From the NCBI GenBank assembly GCA_025363775.1, contig JANYLG010000111.1, forward strand, positions 1 to 41,753: a stretch of 41,753 nt of DNA, in the 5' to 3' direction. Below, in pieces: positions 24,737 to 31,909 of the stretch (positions are counted from its first letter, which is position 1; every line of letters begins with the position of its first letter). A program made the position numbers and the translations under genes. The notes beneath the pieces were generated by a model. That model was not told the DNA's origin and ran no database searches. It saw nothing but the letters and a program-made list of their open reading frames with translations. This DNA is from Acidobacteriota bacterium. GTDB taxonomy: Bacteria; Acidobacteriota; Vicinamibacteria; Vicinamibacterales; Fen-181.

Positions 24737-26668
24737 ATGCACAGGATGGAAGGTTCAAGAGTTTGGGAGCGCTCCCTGGCCGGTGCGGCGAACGGCGCCT
24801 GGACCCTGCTGCGGTGGGGCATTTCGCTGTTCCCTCGGTCTGCGAGTCTTCCCCGCTGGGCGCCGGCCACGACCCAAGCCGGTGCCGCACCATCGACGCC
24901 CGAATTCGGCCTCCCTCGCGAGACCATGTCCCTGTGTCCGGATTGCGTCCGCGCCCTGCGCGGACGGCTCGCCTCCGGCGAGATCGGTCCCGACACGCTC
25001 CGCCGCGATCAGCCCGGGCGCATTCCCGCCCGCATCCTCGAACGCGACGGCCGCGTGGTCATGGAAAAGACCTGCCCCACGCACGGCTACTTCGAGGAAA
25101 CCCTCTCCACTAACCCGGCGTTCACCCGCCGGGTGGAGCGGCTGTTCCCCGGCCGTGACTTCGACTCGTCGGCCGACCCGCTGCACGACCACGGACCTTC
25201 GTCCATCCGGTACGGCCGCGGCGGCGTGCTCACCATCGACCTCACCAACCGTTGCGACATGATGTGCAATCCGTGCTTCATGAACGCCAACCAGGTGGGG
25301 TACGTCCACGAACTGACGCTCGACGAGGTCAAGGTCCTCATCGACAACGCGCTCACCATCCGTCCGAAGCGGCAGATCTCGATCCAGTTCTCAGGCGGCG
25401 AGCCCACGCTGTCGCCCATCTTCCTCGAGGCGATCGCCTACGCGCGCCAGAAGGGCTACTTCAGCGTCCAGGCCGCCACCAACGGGATTCGCTTCGCGCA
25501 GGACGCCGACTTCGCCCGCCGGGCGGCGGACGCCGGTCTCCGCATCGCCTACCTGCAGTTCGACGGCGTCGGCGAGGAGGCCAACGCCCACCGCAAGGTG
25601 CCGAACCTCTTCGAGGTGAAGCTGAGGGCCATCGAGAACCTCTACCAGGTCGGCATCGACGTCGTCCTCGTCGTCACCGTCGTGCGCACCGTCAACGACC
25701 ACCAAGTGGGCCGGGTCGTCAAGTTCGCCGTCGAGAACGCCGACAAGCTGAGCTTCGTCTCGTTCCAGCCCGTCTCGTTCACGGGCCGCGACGAGGACAT
25801 CGACGAGGCGCGCCGCCTCCGCGAGCGCTACACCCTGTCGCAGCTTGCCGACGACGTGTACCGGCAGACGGGCGTGCTCGAACCGCTGCGCGACTGGTTC
25901 CCCCTGTCCGCGGTCGGCGCCGCCGCCGATCTCACCGACCTCATCAAAGGGCCGGCCAGCGAATGGGGCACGCTGAAGTGCGCCTGCCATCCCGATTGCG
26001 GGATCGCCACGGCCTTGATGGTGAACAAGCACACCAAGGCGTGGGCGCCACTGCCGCGCATGTTGAACGCGGAGCGATTTTTTGCCGACGCCGCGGTGAT
26101 CAGCCGCGCGGGCAGCGGGCCCTTCCTCACCAAGGTACAGACAGCGCTCGCCCTGTTGCGCAACTACCGGCCGGCGTTCGCGCCAGAGGGATTCCGGCTG
26201 CGCGATCTGGTCAGGAAGTTCGACAAGCAGAGCGGTGGAGCGCTGGGCGGCGGGCTGGGGGCGAAGGACAACGCCAATCGCAAGGGCGACGACTGGCTGA
26301 TCCTGTTCGTCGCCGGCATGTGGTTCCAGGACCTGTGGAACTACGACTTCCGGCGGACCGAGATGTGCCTCATCCCCTACGCGACACCGCTCGGGGAAAT
26401 CTCGTTCTGCGCCTACAACACAGGCATTGGGTGGCGGCAGATCGTCGAAGCCAGCCGCCACAACCCCACCGTGGCCGAGTGGCACCTCGAGCACGGCAAG
26501 CACGTCGTCCACGCCAACCCGACCAGGCCCGTCGAGTTGCCGGCGGCCGACCGGCCTGCGGCGCTCAGCGTGCCCGACGACGGGTGGTTGTGCCCGCGCG
26601 CGACGGACGGCCGGAAGGACCCGGTGTGCCAGCCTGGGGTGTGCCTGCAGCCTCGTCGCGACGACTGA
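24737..26668 (+). CDS. Tes/MSS-like radical SAM protein (membrane-spanning lipid synthase family)
   Basis: A 643-residue protein. After a ~60-residue leader comes a Cys-rich head (MSLCPDCVRAL...KTCPTHGYFEE) as in MJ0619-type enzymes. The radical SAM core begins DLTNRCDMMCNPCF (Cys173, Cys177, Cys180), with FSGGEPTLSP as the SAM GGE motif. Later cysteines (LKCACHPDCGIATAL and MCLIPYATPLGEISFCAYN) can hold auxiliary Fe-S clusters. The family includes archaeal tetraether lipid synthase (Tes/GDGT-MAS), which joins lipid tails through sp3 carbons, and bacterial membrane-spanning lipid synthases proposed in Acidobacteria. The gene has its own consensus promoter and runs divergently from the lyase operon. 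An ATG at 24926 would give a shorter protein starting at the Cys-rich head. Family placement is firm; the exact substrate is inference. Confidence 0.85.
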   Translation: MHRMEGSRVWERSLAGAANGAWTLLRWGISLFPRSASLPRWAPATTQAGAAPSTPEFGLPRETMSLCPDCVRALRGRLASGEIGPDTLRRDQPGRIPARILERDGRVVMEKTCPTHGYFEETLSTNPAFTRRVERLFPGRDFDSSADPLHDHGPSSIRYGRGGVLTIDLTNRCDMMCNPCFMNANQVGYVHELTLDEVKVLIDNALTIRPKRQISIQFSGGEPTLSPIFLEAIAYARQKGYFSVQAATNGIRFAQDADFARRAADAGLRIAYLQFDGVGEEANAHRKVPNLFEVKLRAIENLYQVGIDVVLVVTVVRTVNDHQVGRVVKFAVENADKLSFVSFQPVSFTGRDEDIDEARRLRERYTLSQLADDVYRQTGVLEPLRDWFPLSAVGAAADLTDLIKGPASEWGTLKCACHPDCGIATALMVNKHTKAWAPLPRMLNAERFFADAAVISRAGSGPFLTKVQTALALLRNYRPAFAPEGFRLRDLVRKFDKQSGGALGGGLGAKDNANRKGDDWLILFVAGMWFQDLWNYDFRRTEMCLIPYATPLGEISFCAYNTGIGWRQIVEASRHNPTVAEWHLEHGKHVVHANPTRPVELPAADRPAALSVPDDGWLCPRATDGRKDPVCQPGVCLQPRRDD

Positions 26669-26699
26669 TTGCGCCGGCTCAGGGCCTGTTGGGAAGTCA

Positions 26700-27176
26700 T
26701 CAGCCTGAAGCCGACCGAACCGGTCCCGGCGCCAGCGTCAGGCTGCCCGCGGCCACGCACTGACCGTCGGCCGTCACCTCTCCCTCGACCTTGATCAGCC
26801 CGAACGCCCGGCCGGCCACGCGGGCCGTGGCTTCGAGCACTTGGCCGGGACCCGCGGCCGCGGGAAACTTGAACCCACCCAACGCCGCCAGGCGAAGGCC
26901 GCCGGCGGGCGCCGGAATGCTCCCCGAGCAGGCGGCCATGCCCCCGGTCTGCGCCAGCATCTCGACCAGGATGACCGCCGGCACGACTGGCAGGTCCGGG
27001 AAGTGGCCCTGAAAGTAGAAATCGCCCGGGCGGGTCACGCGCATCGTCCGGGCGCTCTCGCCCGGGACGATGGCCACCACGTCTTCGACCAGGCGCATCG
27101 GCGGACGATGCGGCAGGTCAAGTAACGCCTTGCGTTCCGCAGACAGCGGGGGCGACGCGGCATCGTCCGCGCTCAC
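26700..27176 (-). CDS. 3-hydroxyacyl-ACP dehydratase (FabZ-like hotdog)
   Basis: A 158-residue single hotdog protein. It has LLDLPHRPPMRLVEDVV at the N-terminus, then the catalytic region FQGHFPDLPVVPAVILVE with His58 and Glu72, then FKFPAAAGPGQVLEA and DGQCVAAGSLTL. It removes water from 3-hydroxyacyl-ACP to give the trans-2-enoyl chain needed for a polyene. The GTG start overlaps the stop of the MDR reductase gene (GTGA), so the two are co-transcribed. It ends 31 bases from the convergent Tes-like gene. It is the only intact dehydratase in the window. Confidence 0.9.
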   Translation of the reverse strand: MSADDAASPPLSAERKALLDLPHRPPMRLVEDVVAIVPGESARTMRVTRPGDFYFQGHFPDLPVVPAVILVEMLAQTGGMAACSGSIPAPAGGLRLAALGGFKFPAAAGPGQVLEATARVAGRAFGLIKVEGEVTADGQCVAAGSLTLAPGPVRSASG

Positions 27177-28198
27177 CGACGCCCTCCCGGGTCGTCGGAC
27201 ACCCGCACGAGCAGCTTGCCGATGTTGGCGCCGGTGAACAGGCGGTTGACCGCAACCGGGGCCTGTTCCAGGCCCTCCACGATGTCGGTCCGATACTTCA
27301 ACCGACCCTGGGCCATCCACGTCGCCAGCGGACCGAACGCCTCGTGGAGGCGATCCTGGTAGTCGATGACGACGAAGCCTTCGAGGCGCGCGCGTCGGAT
27401 GATCACGTTGCCGAGGAAGCGGGGCCCGGGGGGCGAAACGGTGGCGTTGTACTGCGAGATGAGGCCGCACAGCACAATTCGGGCGCGCGTGTTGATGAAG
27501 GCCAGCGCCGCGTCCAGCACCGCGCCGCCGACGTTCTCGAAGTGCACGTCGATGCCGGCAGGACACAGGCGGCGCATGCGCGACAGCACCGGTTCCTTCT
27601 TGTAGTTGATGGCCGCGTCGAAGCCCAGATCCTCGGTCAGCCAGCGGCACTTCTCGTCGCTGCCGGCGGTGCCGACGACGCGGCAGCCGACAATCTTGCC
27701 AATCTGGCCGACGAGCGATCCGACAGCGCCCGCCGCTCCCGACACGACCAGCGTCTCGCCGGCCTTCGCCTGGCCGATTTCGAGCAGGCCGAAGTACGCG
27801 GTGGCGCCGATGTGGCCGAGCACAGCGAGGTACGCATCGAGCGCGATGGTCGGGTCGCGATCCATGCGGGAGAGCGCCGAGCCCTCGGAGACTGCGAAGG
27901 TCTGCCAGCCGAGCATGCCCTGCACGTAGTCGCCTGGCGCCAGCCCCGGGTACCGGGATTCCTCCACCTCGCCCAGCCCGAAACCTCGCATCACGGACCC
28001 CAGCGGGATCGGCGGCAGATAGGTGGCGGACGGGTTGGCCCACCCGCGGCTCGTGGGATCCAGCGACAGGTAGATCTGTCGCACCAGCACCTGCCCGTCC
28101 GCGAGGTCCGGCAGCGGATCCTCGGTCCACTGGAAGTCTTGCGGTTTGAACGGGCCCTCGGGGCGGGCGACGAGCCTCCACGCGCAGTTGGTCTTCAT
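27173..28198 (-). CDS. NADP-dependent MDR-family oxidoreductase (zinc-free, CurA/LTB4DH-like)
   Basis: A 341-residue medium-chain dehydrogenase/reductase without structural-zinc cysteines. It has LSLDPTSRGWANP, the Rossmann loop VVSGAAGAVGSLVGQIGK, CRVVGTAGSDEKC, GFDAAINYKKE and the late motif FENVGGAVLDAAL. Relatives reduce the double bond of enones or prostaglandin-like lipids with NADPH. Coupled to FabZ, it may reduce an enoyl or aryl-enone intermediate, or act in general detoxification. The ATG has no Shine-Dalgarno; a TAGAAT box ends 10 bases upstream, pointing to a leaderless transcript. Confidence 0.9.
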   Translation of the reverse strand: MKTNCAWRLVARPEGPFKPQDFQWTEDPLPDLADGQVLVRQIYLSLDPTSRGWANPSATYLPPIPLGSVMRGFGLGEVEESRYPGLAPGDYVQGMLGWQTFAVSEGSALSRMDRDPTIALDAYLAVLGHIGATAYFGLLEIGQAKAGETLVVSGAAGAVGSLVGQIGKIVGCRVVGTAGSDEKCRWLTEDLGFDAAINYKKEPVLSRMRRLCPAGIDVHFENVGGAVLDAALAFINTRARIVLCGLISQYNATVSPPGPRFLGNVIIRRARLEGFVVIDYQDRLHEAFGPLATWMAQGRLKYRTDIVEGLEQAPVAVNRLFTGANIGKLLVRVSDDPGGRR

Positions 28199-28208
28199 AG
28201 GAATGCCG

Positions 28209-28214
28209 ATTCTA
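28209..28214 (-). promoter_or_regulatory. -10 element TAGAAT, leaderless-type, for the MDR gene
   Basis: On the minus strand TAGAAT ends 10 bases before the ATG at 28198. TTGGTC lies 19 bases further up as a possible weak -35. The spacing leaves room for only a few untranslated bases. Confidence 0.45.
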
Positions 28215-28267
28215 GCGTATCACCAAGGGCCGCGACCAACTCGCCCGCTCGTCCGTGGCCGCTTTCC

Positions 28268-28296
28268 TTTCCGCCGTGTGCGGCGAGTGCTAGAAT
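28268..28296 (+). promoter_or_regulatory. Extended -10 promoter TGC-TAGAAT before the second B12 radical SAM gene
   Basis: TAGAAT (28291-28296) is preceded by TGC, an extended -10, with TTTCCG 17 bases upstream. The leader to the ATG at 28389 is about 85 bases and ends with GGAGAG, so this gene uses a normal ribosome site unlike its divergent neighbour. Confidence 0.45.
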
Positions 28297-28388
28297 CACC
28301 ACTCTTGCCATCAGCCAGGCGGGGGGCTCGGCGTCGCACTCGGCACGGCGGCACGAGTCCGTGCGAGTTTGTGCCTTTTGGAGAGTAG

Positions 28389-29732
28389 ATGCGGGTACAA
28401 CTGGTCTGTCCTGCGGCGGAGGATTCCGCGCACTTGAAGAACCTGGCGCTCGCCACACTGGCCGCGCTGACGCCTGACGACGTCGAGTTGTCGGTTTGTG
28501 ACGATACGCTCAAGAGACTTGATCCGGCCACGGACCTCGACTTCACGGCCGACCTGGCGGCCATCACGGTTTCGACGAGAACGGCGATGCGGGCCTACGA
28601 GCTGGCAGCCGCCTACCGGCAGCACGGCGTGAAAGTGGTGATGGGCGGCATCCATCCGACCGCGGTGCCCGAGGAAGCGCTCGAGCGCTGCGACTGCGTC
28701 GTCATCGGCGAAGCCGAGGGGCTGTGGGAGAAGGTCATCGCCGACGCGCGCGCCGGGCGCCTGCAGTCGATCTACCGGCACCAGACGCTGCCGGAGTTCC
28801 GGACGCCGCCAAGGCCAGACCGGTCGATCTTCGCCAAGCGCGGGTACATCCCCGTCCAGGCCGTGCAGGCGTCGCGCGGGTGCCCGTTCTCGTGCGAGTT
28901 CTGCTCGGTCACGCCGTTCTTCGGGCGACAGACGCGGCTGCGCGATCCGAAGGACGTGGCCGCGGAGATCGAGGCGCTGGGCCGTCCCTGGGTCATGTTC
29001 TCCGACGACAACATCATCGGCGTCGGGCCCCAGTCGCGGGAACTGTTTCGCGAGCTGAAGAGGCTGAACATCACCTGGTTCGGGCAGGCGTCGCTGCAGG
29101 GCATGCAGGACCAGGAGACGCTCGAGCTGATGGCCGAGTCCGGGTGCCGGGCGGTCTTCATCGGCTTCGAGAGCGTGAACCGCCAGACACTGGTCGCGTG
29201 CGGCAAGCGCCAGAACAAACCTGAGCACTACATCGAGACGGTGAAGCGGCTGCACGACCTGGGGATCGGGGTGTGGGGGGCGTTCGTCTTCGGGTTCGAC
29301 GAGGACACGCAGGGCGTATTCGAGGAGACGGCGGAGTTCGCGATCCGGGCCAAGGTGGTCATCGCATCGTTCGCCGTGCTGACGCCGTACCCGGGGACGC
29401 CGCTCTACGGGCGGCTGAAGCAGGAAGGGCGCCTGCTGGACGAGCACTGGTGGCTGCACGAGGGACGGGACGGCTTCCCGGTCTTCCGCCCAAAGCACAT
29501 GACGCCAGAGCAGCTCTTCGAGGGGTGGAAGTCGGCGTGGCCGATGTTCTACAGCGGGTCGTCGATCATGCGCCGCGCGTCGCAGGCGCTGTGGACCTCG
29601 CCGATCATGTTCTTGAGCTACTTCCCGCTGAACCTGTACCAGCGGCGCCTGACGCGCGACAAGATCCTCGGCGGGAACAAGTTCTTCATGCGCGACCGCC
29701 ACGTGAAGCCCGCCGATCGCCAGGCGCTCTGA
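28389..29732 (+). CDS. B12-binding-fold radical SAM protein (second copy type)
   Basis: A 447-residue protein. The N-terminal ~150 residues are a B12-binding-type Rossmann domain (VVMGGIHPTAVPEEA, CVVIGEAEG) without a visible DxHxxG motif. The radical SAM core has SRGCPFSCEFC (Cys165, Cys169, Cys172), MFSDDNIIG, FIGFESVN and LTPYPGTPLYGRL. The C-terminal ~90 residues are aromatic and partly hydrophobic (PIMFLSYFPLNLYQRRL), suggesting membrane contact. GGAGAG lies just before the ATG. It resembles hopanoid/lipid-associated radical SAM enzymes and is only distantly like the 16 kb copy. With the Tes-like enzyme nearby, methylation or cyclisation of a membrane lipid is a reasonable but unproven role. 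Confidence 0.87.
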   Translation: MRVQLVCPAAEDSAHLKNLALATLAALTPDDVELSVCDDTLKRLDPATDLDFTADLAAITVSTRTAMRAYELAAAYRQHGVKVVMGGIHPTAVPEEALERCDCVVIGEAEGLWEKVIADARAGRLQSIYRHQTLPEFRTPPRPDRSIFAKRGYIPVQAVQASRGCPFSCEFCSVTPFFGRQTRLRDPKDVAAEIEALGRPWVMFSDDNIIGVGPQSRELFRELKRLNITWFGQASLQGMQDQETLELMAESGCRAVFIGFESVNRQTLVACGKRQNKPEHYIETVKRLHDLGIGVWGAFVFGFDEDTQGVFEETAEFAIRAKVVIASFAVLTPYPGTPLYGRLKQEGRLLDEHWWLHEGRDGFPVFRPKHMTPEQLFEGWKSAWPMFYSGSSIMRRASQALWTSPIMFLSYFPLNLYQRRLTRDKILGGNKFFMRDRHVKPADRQAL

Positions 29733-29743
29733 CCGGCCCGCCG

Positions 29744-31333
29744 CTACCGCACCCGTGTCCGGCTCTGCTCGCGGAAGAACTGCTGCAGGTAGTGGGGACC
29801 GCCGGTGCCCTTGCCCGTCGAGCCGCTGGCCTTCCAGCCTCCGAACGAGTTCTGCCCCGGCCACGCGCCGGTGGTCGCGCCGGCCCGCCGGTTCGCGTAG
29901 GTCACGCCCGCCTGGATCCGCTCGAAGAATTCGTCAATCTCGCCCTCGTCCTCCGAGAAGATCCCGGCCGTCAGGCCGTACTCGGTCCTGTTCGCCAGAT
30001 CGATCGCCTGGTCCACCGTCTGGACGTCCGCGATGACGGTGATCGGGACGAACAACTCCTCGGCGAAGAGCGGGTGGCCGGCCGGCAGGCCGTCGATGAT
30101 GGTCGGCTCCACGAAGTAGCCGTGGTTGAACGGCTCCTCGGTGATTCGCCGCCCGCCGATCAGGATGCGGCCGCCGTCGCGCCTGGCCCGATCGATGGCG
30201 TTCTCGTAGTTCTTCAGCGCGCGCTCGTTGATGACCGGTCCCATCCACACGTCGCGCTCGAGCGGGTTGCCCACCTTGATCGTCCTGGTTTTCTCGACGA
30301 GCAGATCGACGAACCGGTTGCTGACCTCGCGCGACACGTAGACGCGCGAGCACGCCGAGCACTTCTGCCCGGTCGCGCCGAAGGCCGACCGCATCACACC
30401 GTCCGACGCCTTGTCGAGGTCTGCGCTCCGCATGATCAGCGCCGGGTTCTTCCCGCCCATCTCGATGATGAGCGGGCGCGGGATGGGACGGGTCCCGTTG
30501 TCGCGCAGCAGCTTCATCCCCACGGCCATCGATCCGGTGAAGACGACGCCGTCCACGCCCGGGTTGTCGGCCATCTCCTGGCCCACCGGCACACCGGGAC
30601 CGTTCACCAGGTTGAACACGCCGGGCGGCACCATGTCCGCGAGAACTTCGTACCAGCGGGTGCCGGCCAGTGCCGTGTCCTCGGCCGCCTTGCAGACAAT
30701 CGTGTTGCCCGCGAGCAGCGCCGCCGCCGTCGGCCCGGCCGCGAGCGCAATCGGGAAGTTGAACGGCGCAATGATCCCGAACACGCCGTACGGTCGAAGG
30801 ATGCTGCGGCTCTCCTCGGTGGATCCCGGCATGCCCATCAGGTTCTGGAAGGCGTCGGTCTGCTCCATCCGGTCGCAGTAGTAGTCGAAGAAGTCAGCTG
30901 CCTCCTCGACCTCGCCCACGCACTCGAGGCGGCTCTTGCCCGTCTCGAAACCCACGAGGGCGGACAACTCCGCGCGGTGCGTGCGGATCCGGTTGCCGAT
31001 CTTCCGGACGACAACGACGCGCTCTTCCCATGGCAACCGGCTCCAGGCGGGGAACGCGACGCGGGCGGCTGCAATGGCGTCCTGCGTCTGCTCGCGGGTC
31101 GCCGACGTAAACCGGCCGATCAGGATCCGGGTGTCGATCGGGCTGCGGTCCTCGAATGGGCTGCCCGCGCCCTCGACGACGCGGCCGTCGATGAACATCG
31201 GGTGGGACTCGCCGAACCCTTTCTTGACCTCCTCGATCGCCACGTCCAGTTCGCGATGCAGATCGCTCATCTGGTCGGCGCTCATCGTCGCGTAGGTCAC
31301 CTTCGCCTGGGCCGGTCTCACGTCGCTGTCCAT
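29744..31333 (-). CDS. pruA: L-glutamate gamma-semialdehyde (P5C) dehydrogenase, RocA/PruA type
   Basis: A 529-residue aldehyde dehydrogenase. The catalytic Cys is in GATGQKCSACSRVYV and the general base Glu in IIEMGGKNPALI. FTGSMAVG is the NAD loop, IAPFNFPIAL the oxyanion-side Asn, and EELFVPI the NAD-ribose Glu. The GQKCSACSR signature and a ~520-residue length are typical of 1-pyrroline-5-carboxylate dehydrogenases that oxidise glutamate semialdehyde to glutamate in proline breakdown. AGAGG lies 5 bases before the ATG. The upstream region holds G-tracts (C-tracts on the plus strand). No proline dehydrogenase is adjacent, so the physiological substrate is inferred from sequence only. Confidence 0.88.
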   Translation of the reverse strand: MDSDVRPAQAKVTYATMSADQMSDLHRELDVAIEEVKKGFGESHPMFIDGRVVEGAGSPFEDRSPIDTRILIGRFTSATREQTQDAIAAARVAFPAWSRLPWEERVVVVRKIGNRIRTHRAELSALVGFETGKSRLECVGEVEEAADFFDYYCDRMEQTDAFQNLMGMPGSTEESRSILRPYGVFGIIAPFNFPIALAAGPTAAALLAGNTIVCKAAEDTALAGTRWYEVLADMVPPGVFNLVNGPGVPVGQEMADNPGVDGVVFTGSMAVGMKLLRDNGTRPIPRPLIIEMGGKNPALIMRSADLDKASDGVMRSAFGATGQKCSACSRVYVSREVSNRFVDLLVEKTRTIKVGNPLERDVWMGPVINERALKNYENAIDRARRDGGRILIGGRRITEEPFNHGYFVEPTIIDGLPAGHPLFAEELFVPITVIADVQTVDQAIDLANRTEYGLTAGIFSEDEGEIDEFFERIQAGVTYANRRAGATTGAWPGQNSFGGWKASGSTGKGTGGPHYLQQFFREQSRTRVR

Positions 31334-31362
31334 TGAAGCCTCTTTCGTGCGTTGAATCCCGT

Positions 31363-31439
31363 CCCCCGCCTTGCTGCCTTCGCGGAATCCGCGCCCCCCC
31401 CCCCCGCCTTGCTGCCTTCGCGGAAACCGCGCCCCCCCC
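31363..31439. repeat. Tandem 26-base unit separated by poly-C tracts of 5, 12 and 8
   Basis: Two near-identical 26-base units (31368-31393 and 31406-31431) differ at one base. Each holds the palindrome CGCGGA-A-TCCGCG or its variant CGCGG-AAA-CCGCG. They are bounded by C5 (31363-31367), C12 (31394-31405) and C8 (31432-31439), and a third partial unit begins after the last tract. The array lies 30-106 bases upstream of the P5C dehydrogenase start. Homopolymer runs of this length are prone to slippage and to sequencing error. Confidence 0.7.
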
Positions 31440-31470
31440 GCCTTGCCACCGGTTCGCCCCGCCTGATCGC

Positions 31471-31542
31471 ATAACCCGGTCGACCCGAAACCAAAGAAGC
31501 TCGGCCGGGTTATCAGCGGCCTTCGGCCGATAACAACGGTTG
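31471..31542. repeat. Cluster of overlapping inverted repeats
   Basis: ATAACCCGG (31471-31479) pairs perfectly with CCGGGTTAT (31505-31513). The TTAT of that arm also pairs with ATAA in a second hairpin built on CGGCC-TTC-GGCCG, so the two folds are mutually exclusive. A third small palindrome, AACAAC-G-GTTGTT, follows at once. It lies between the dehydrogenase promoter region and a VapC fragment. It could be a terminator, an attenuator or a mobile-element end; there is no coding sequence over it. Confidence 0.5.
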
Positions 31543-31660
31543 TTCTTCCCCGACGCCGAAGACCTCGCCCATCAGGGACGAATGGGGGACTGACAGTTCA
31601 TGGCTGAGATCCCGATGATAACATGGCCGATTGCCGCCCTGGCTCGTCCCGCCCTGGCTC

Positions 31661-31885
31661 TCAGGCTCCTTGGACCGCAAAGCCCGAAGCGGCGGCGACG
31701 GCAGCCAGTTCTGTGTCGTGCGTCAGAAATGCGTCGAATCCAATGGTGTCGCGGACGTGAAAAGCGGTGGCCAGATGGCTGGCGTCCAGAGTCCCGACCA
31801 CGGTGGGAAAGGATTCGCCGGCGCGCGCGGGGATACGTTCGGTGACGGGAATGTCCCCCGTCTCCAGCCCGGCAGGGAATTGGGT
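31661..31885 (-). pseudogene. VapC-like PIN-domain toxin, C-terminal fragment
   Basis: On the minus strand about 74 codons lead to a TGA at 31661-31663. VVGTLDASHLATAF, then GFDAFLTHDTELAAVA and SGFAVQGA, match the C-terminal half of PIN RNases, with the conserved Asp of LDASHLA and the Asp of THD. The upstream boundary is a stop codon, and the N-terminal half with the first catalytic Asp is absent. No VapB antitoxin is seen. The fragment sits just upstream of the MFS gene on the opposite strand. Confidence 0.65.
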
Positions 31886-31909
31886 TCATGAAAGAGTTGA
31901 CGAGGTGAT

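Noticed and set aside
31471-31542. Integron attC or CRISPR-like repeat
   Set aside because: Paired arms lack the attC GTTRRRY/RYYYAAC ends, there is no cassette structure or integrase, and there are no regularly spaced repeats anywhere in the window.
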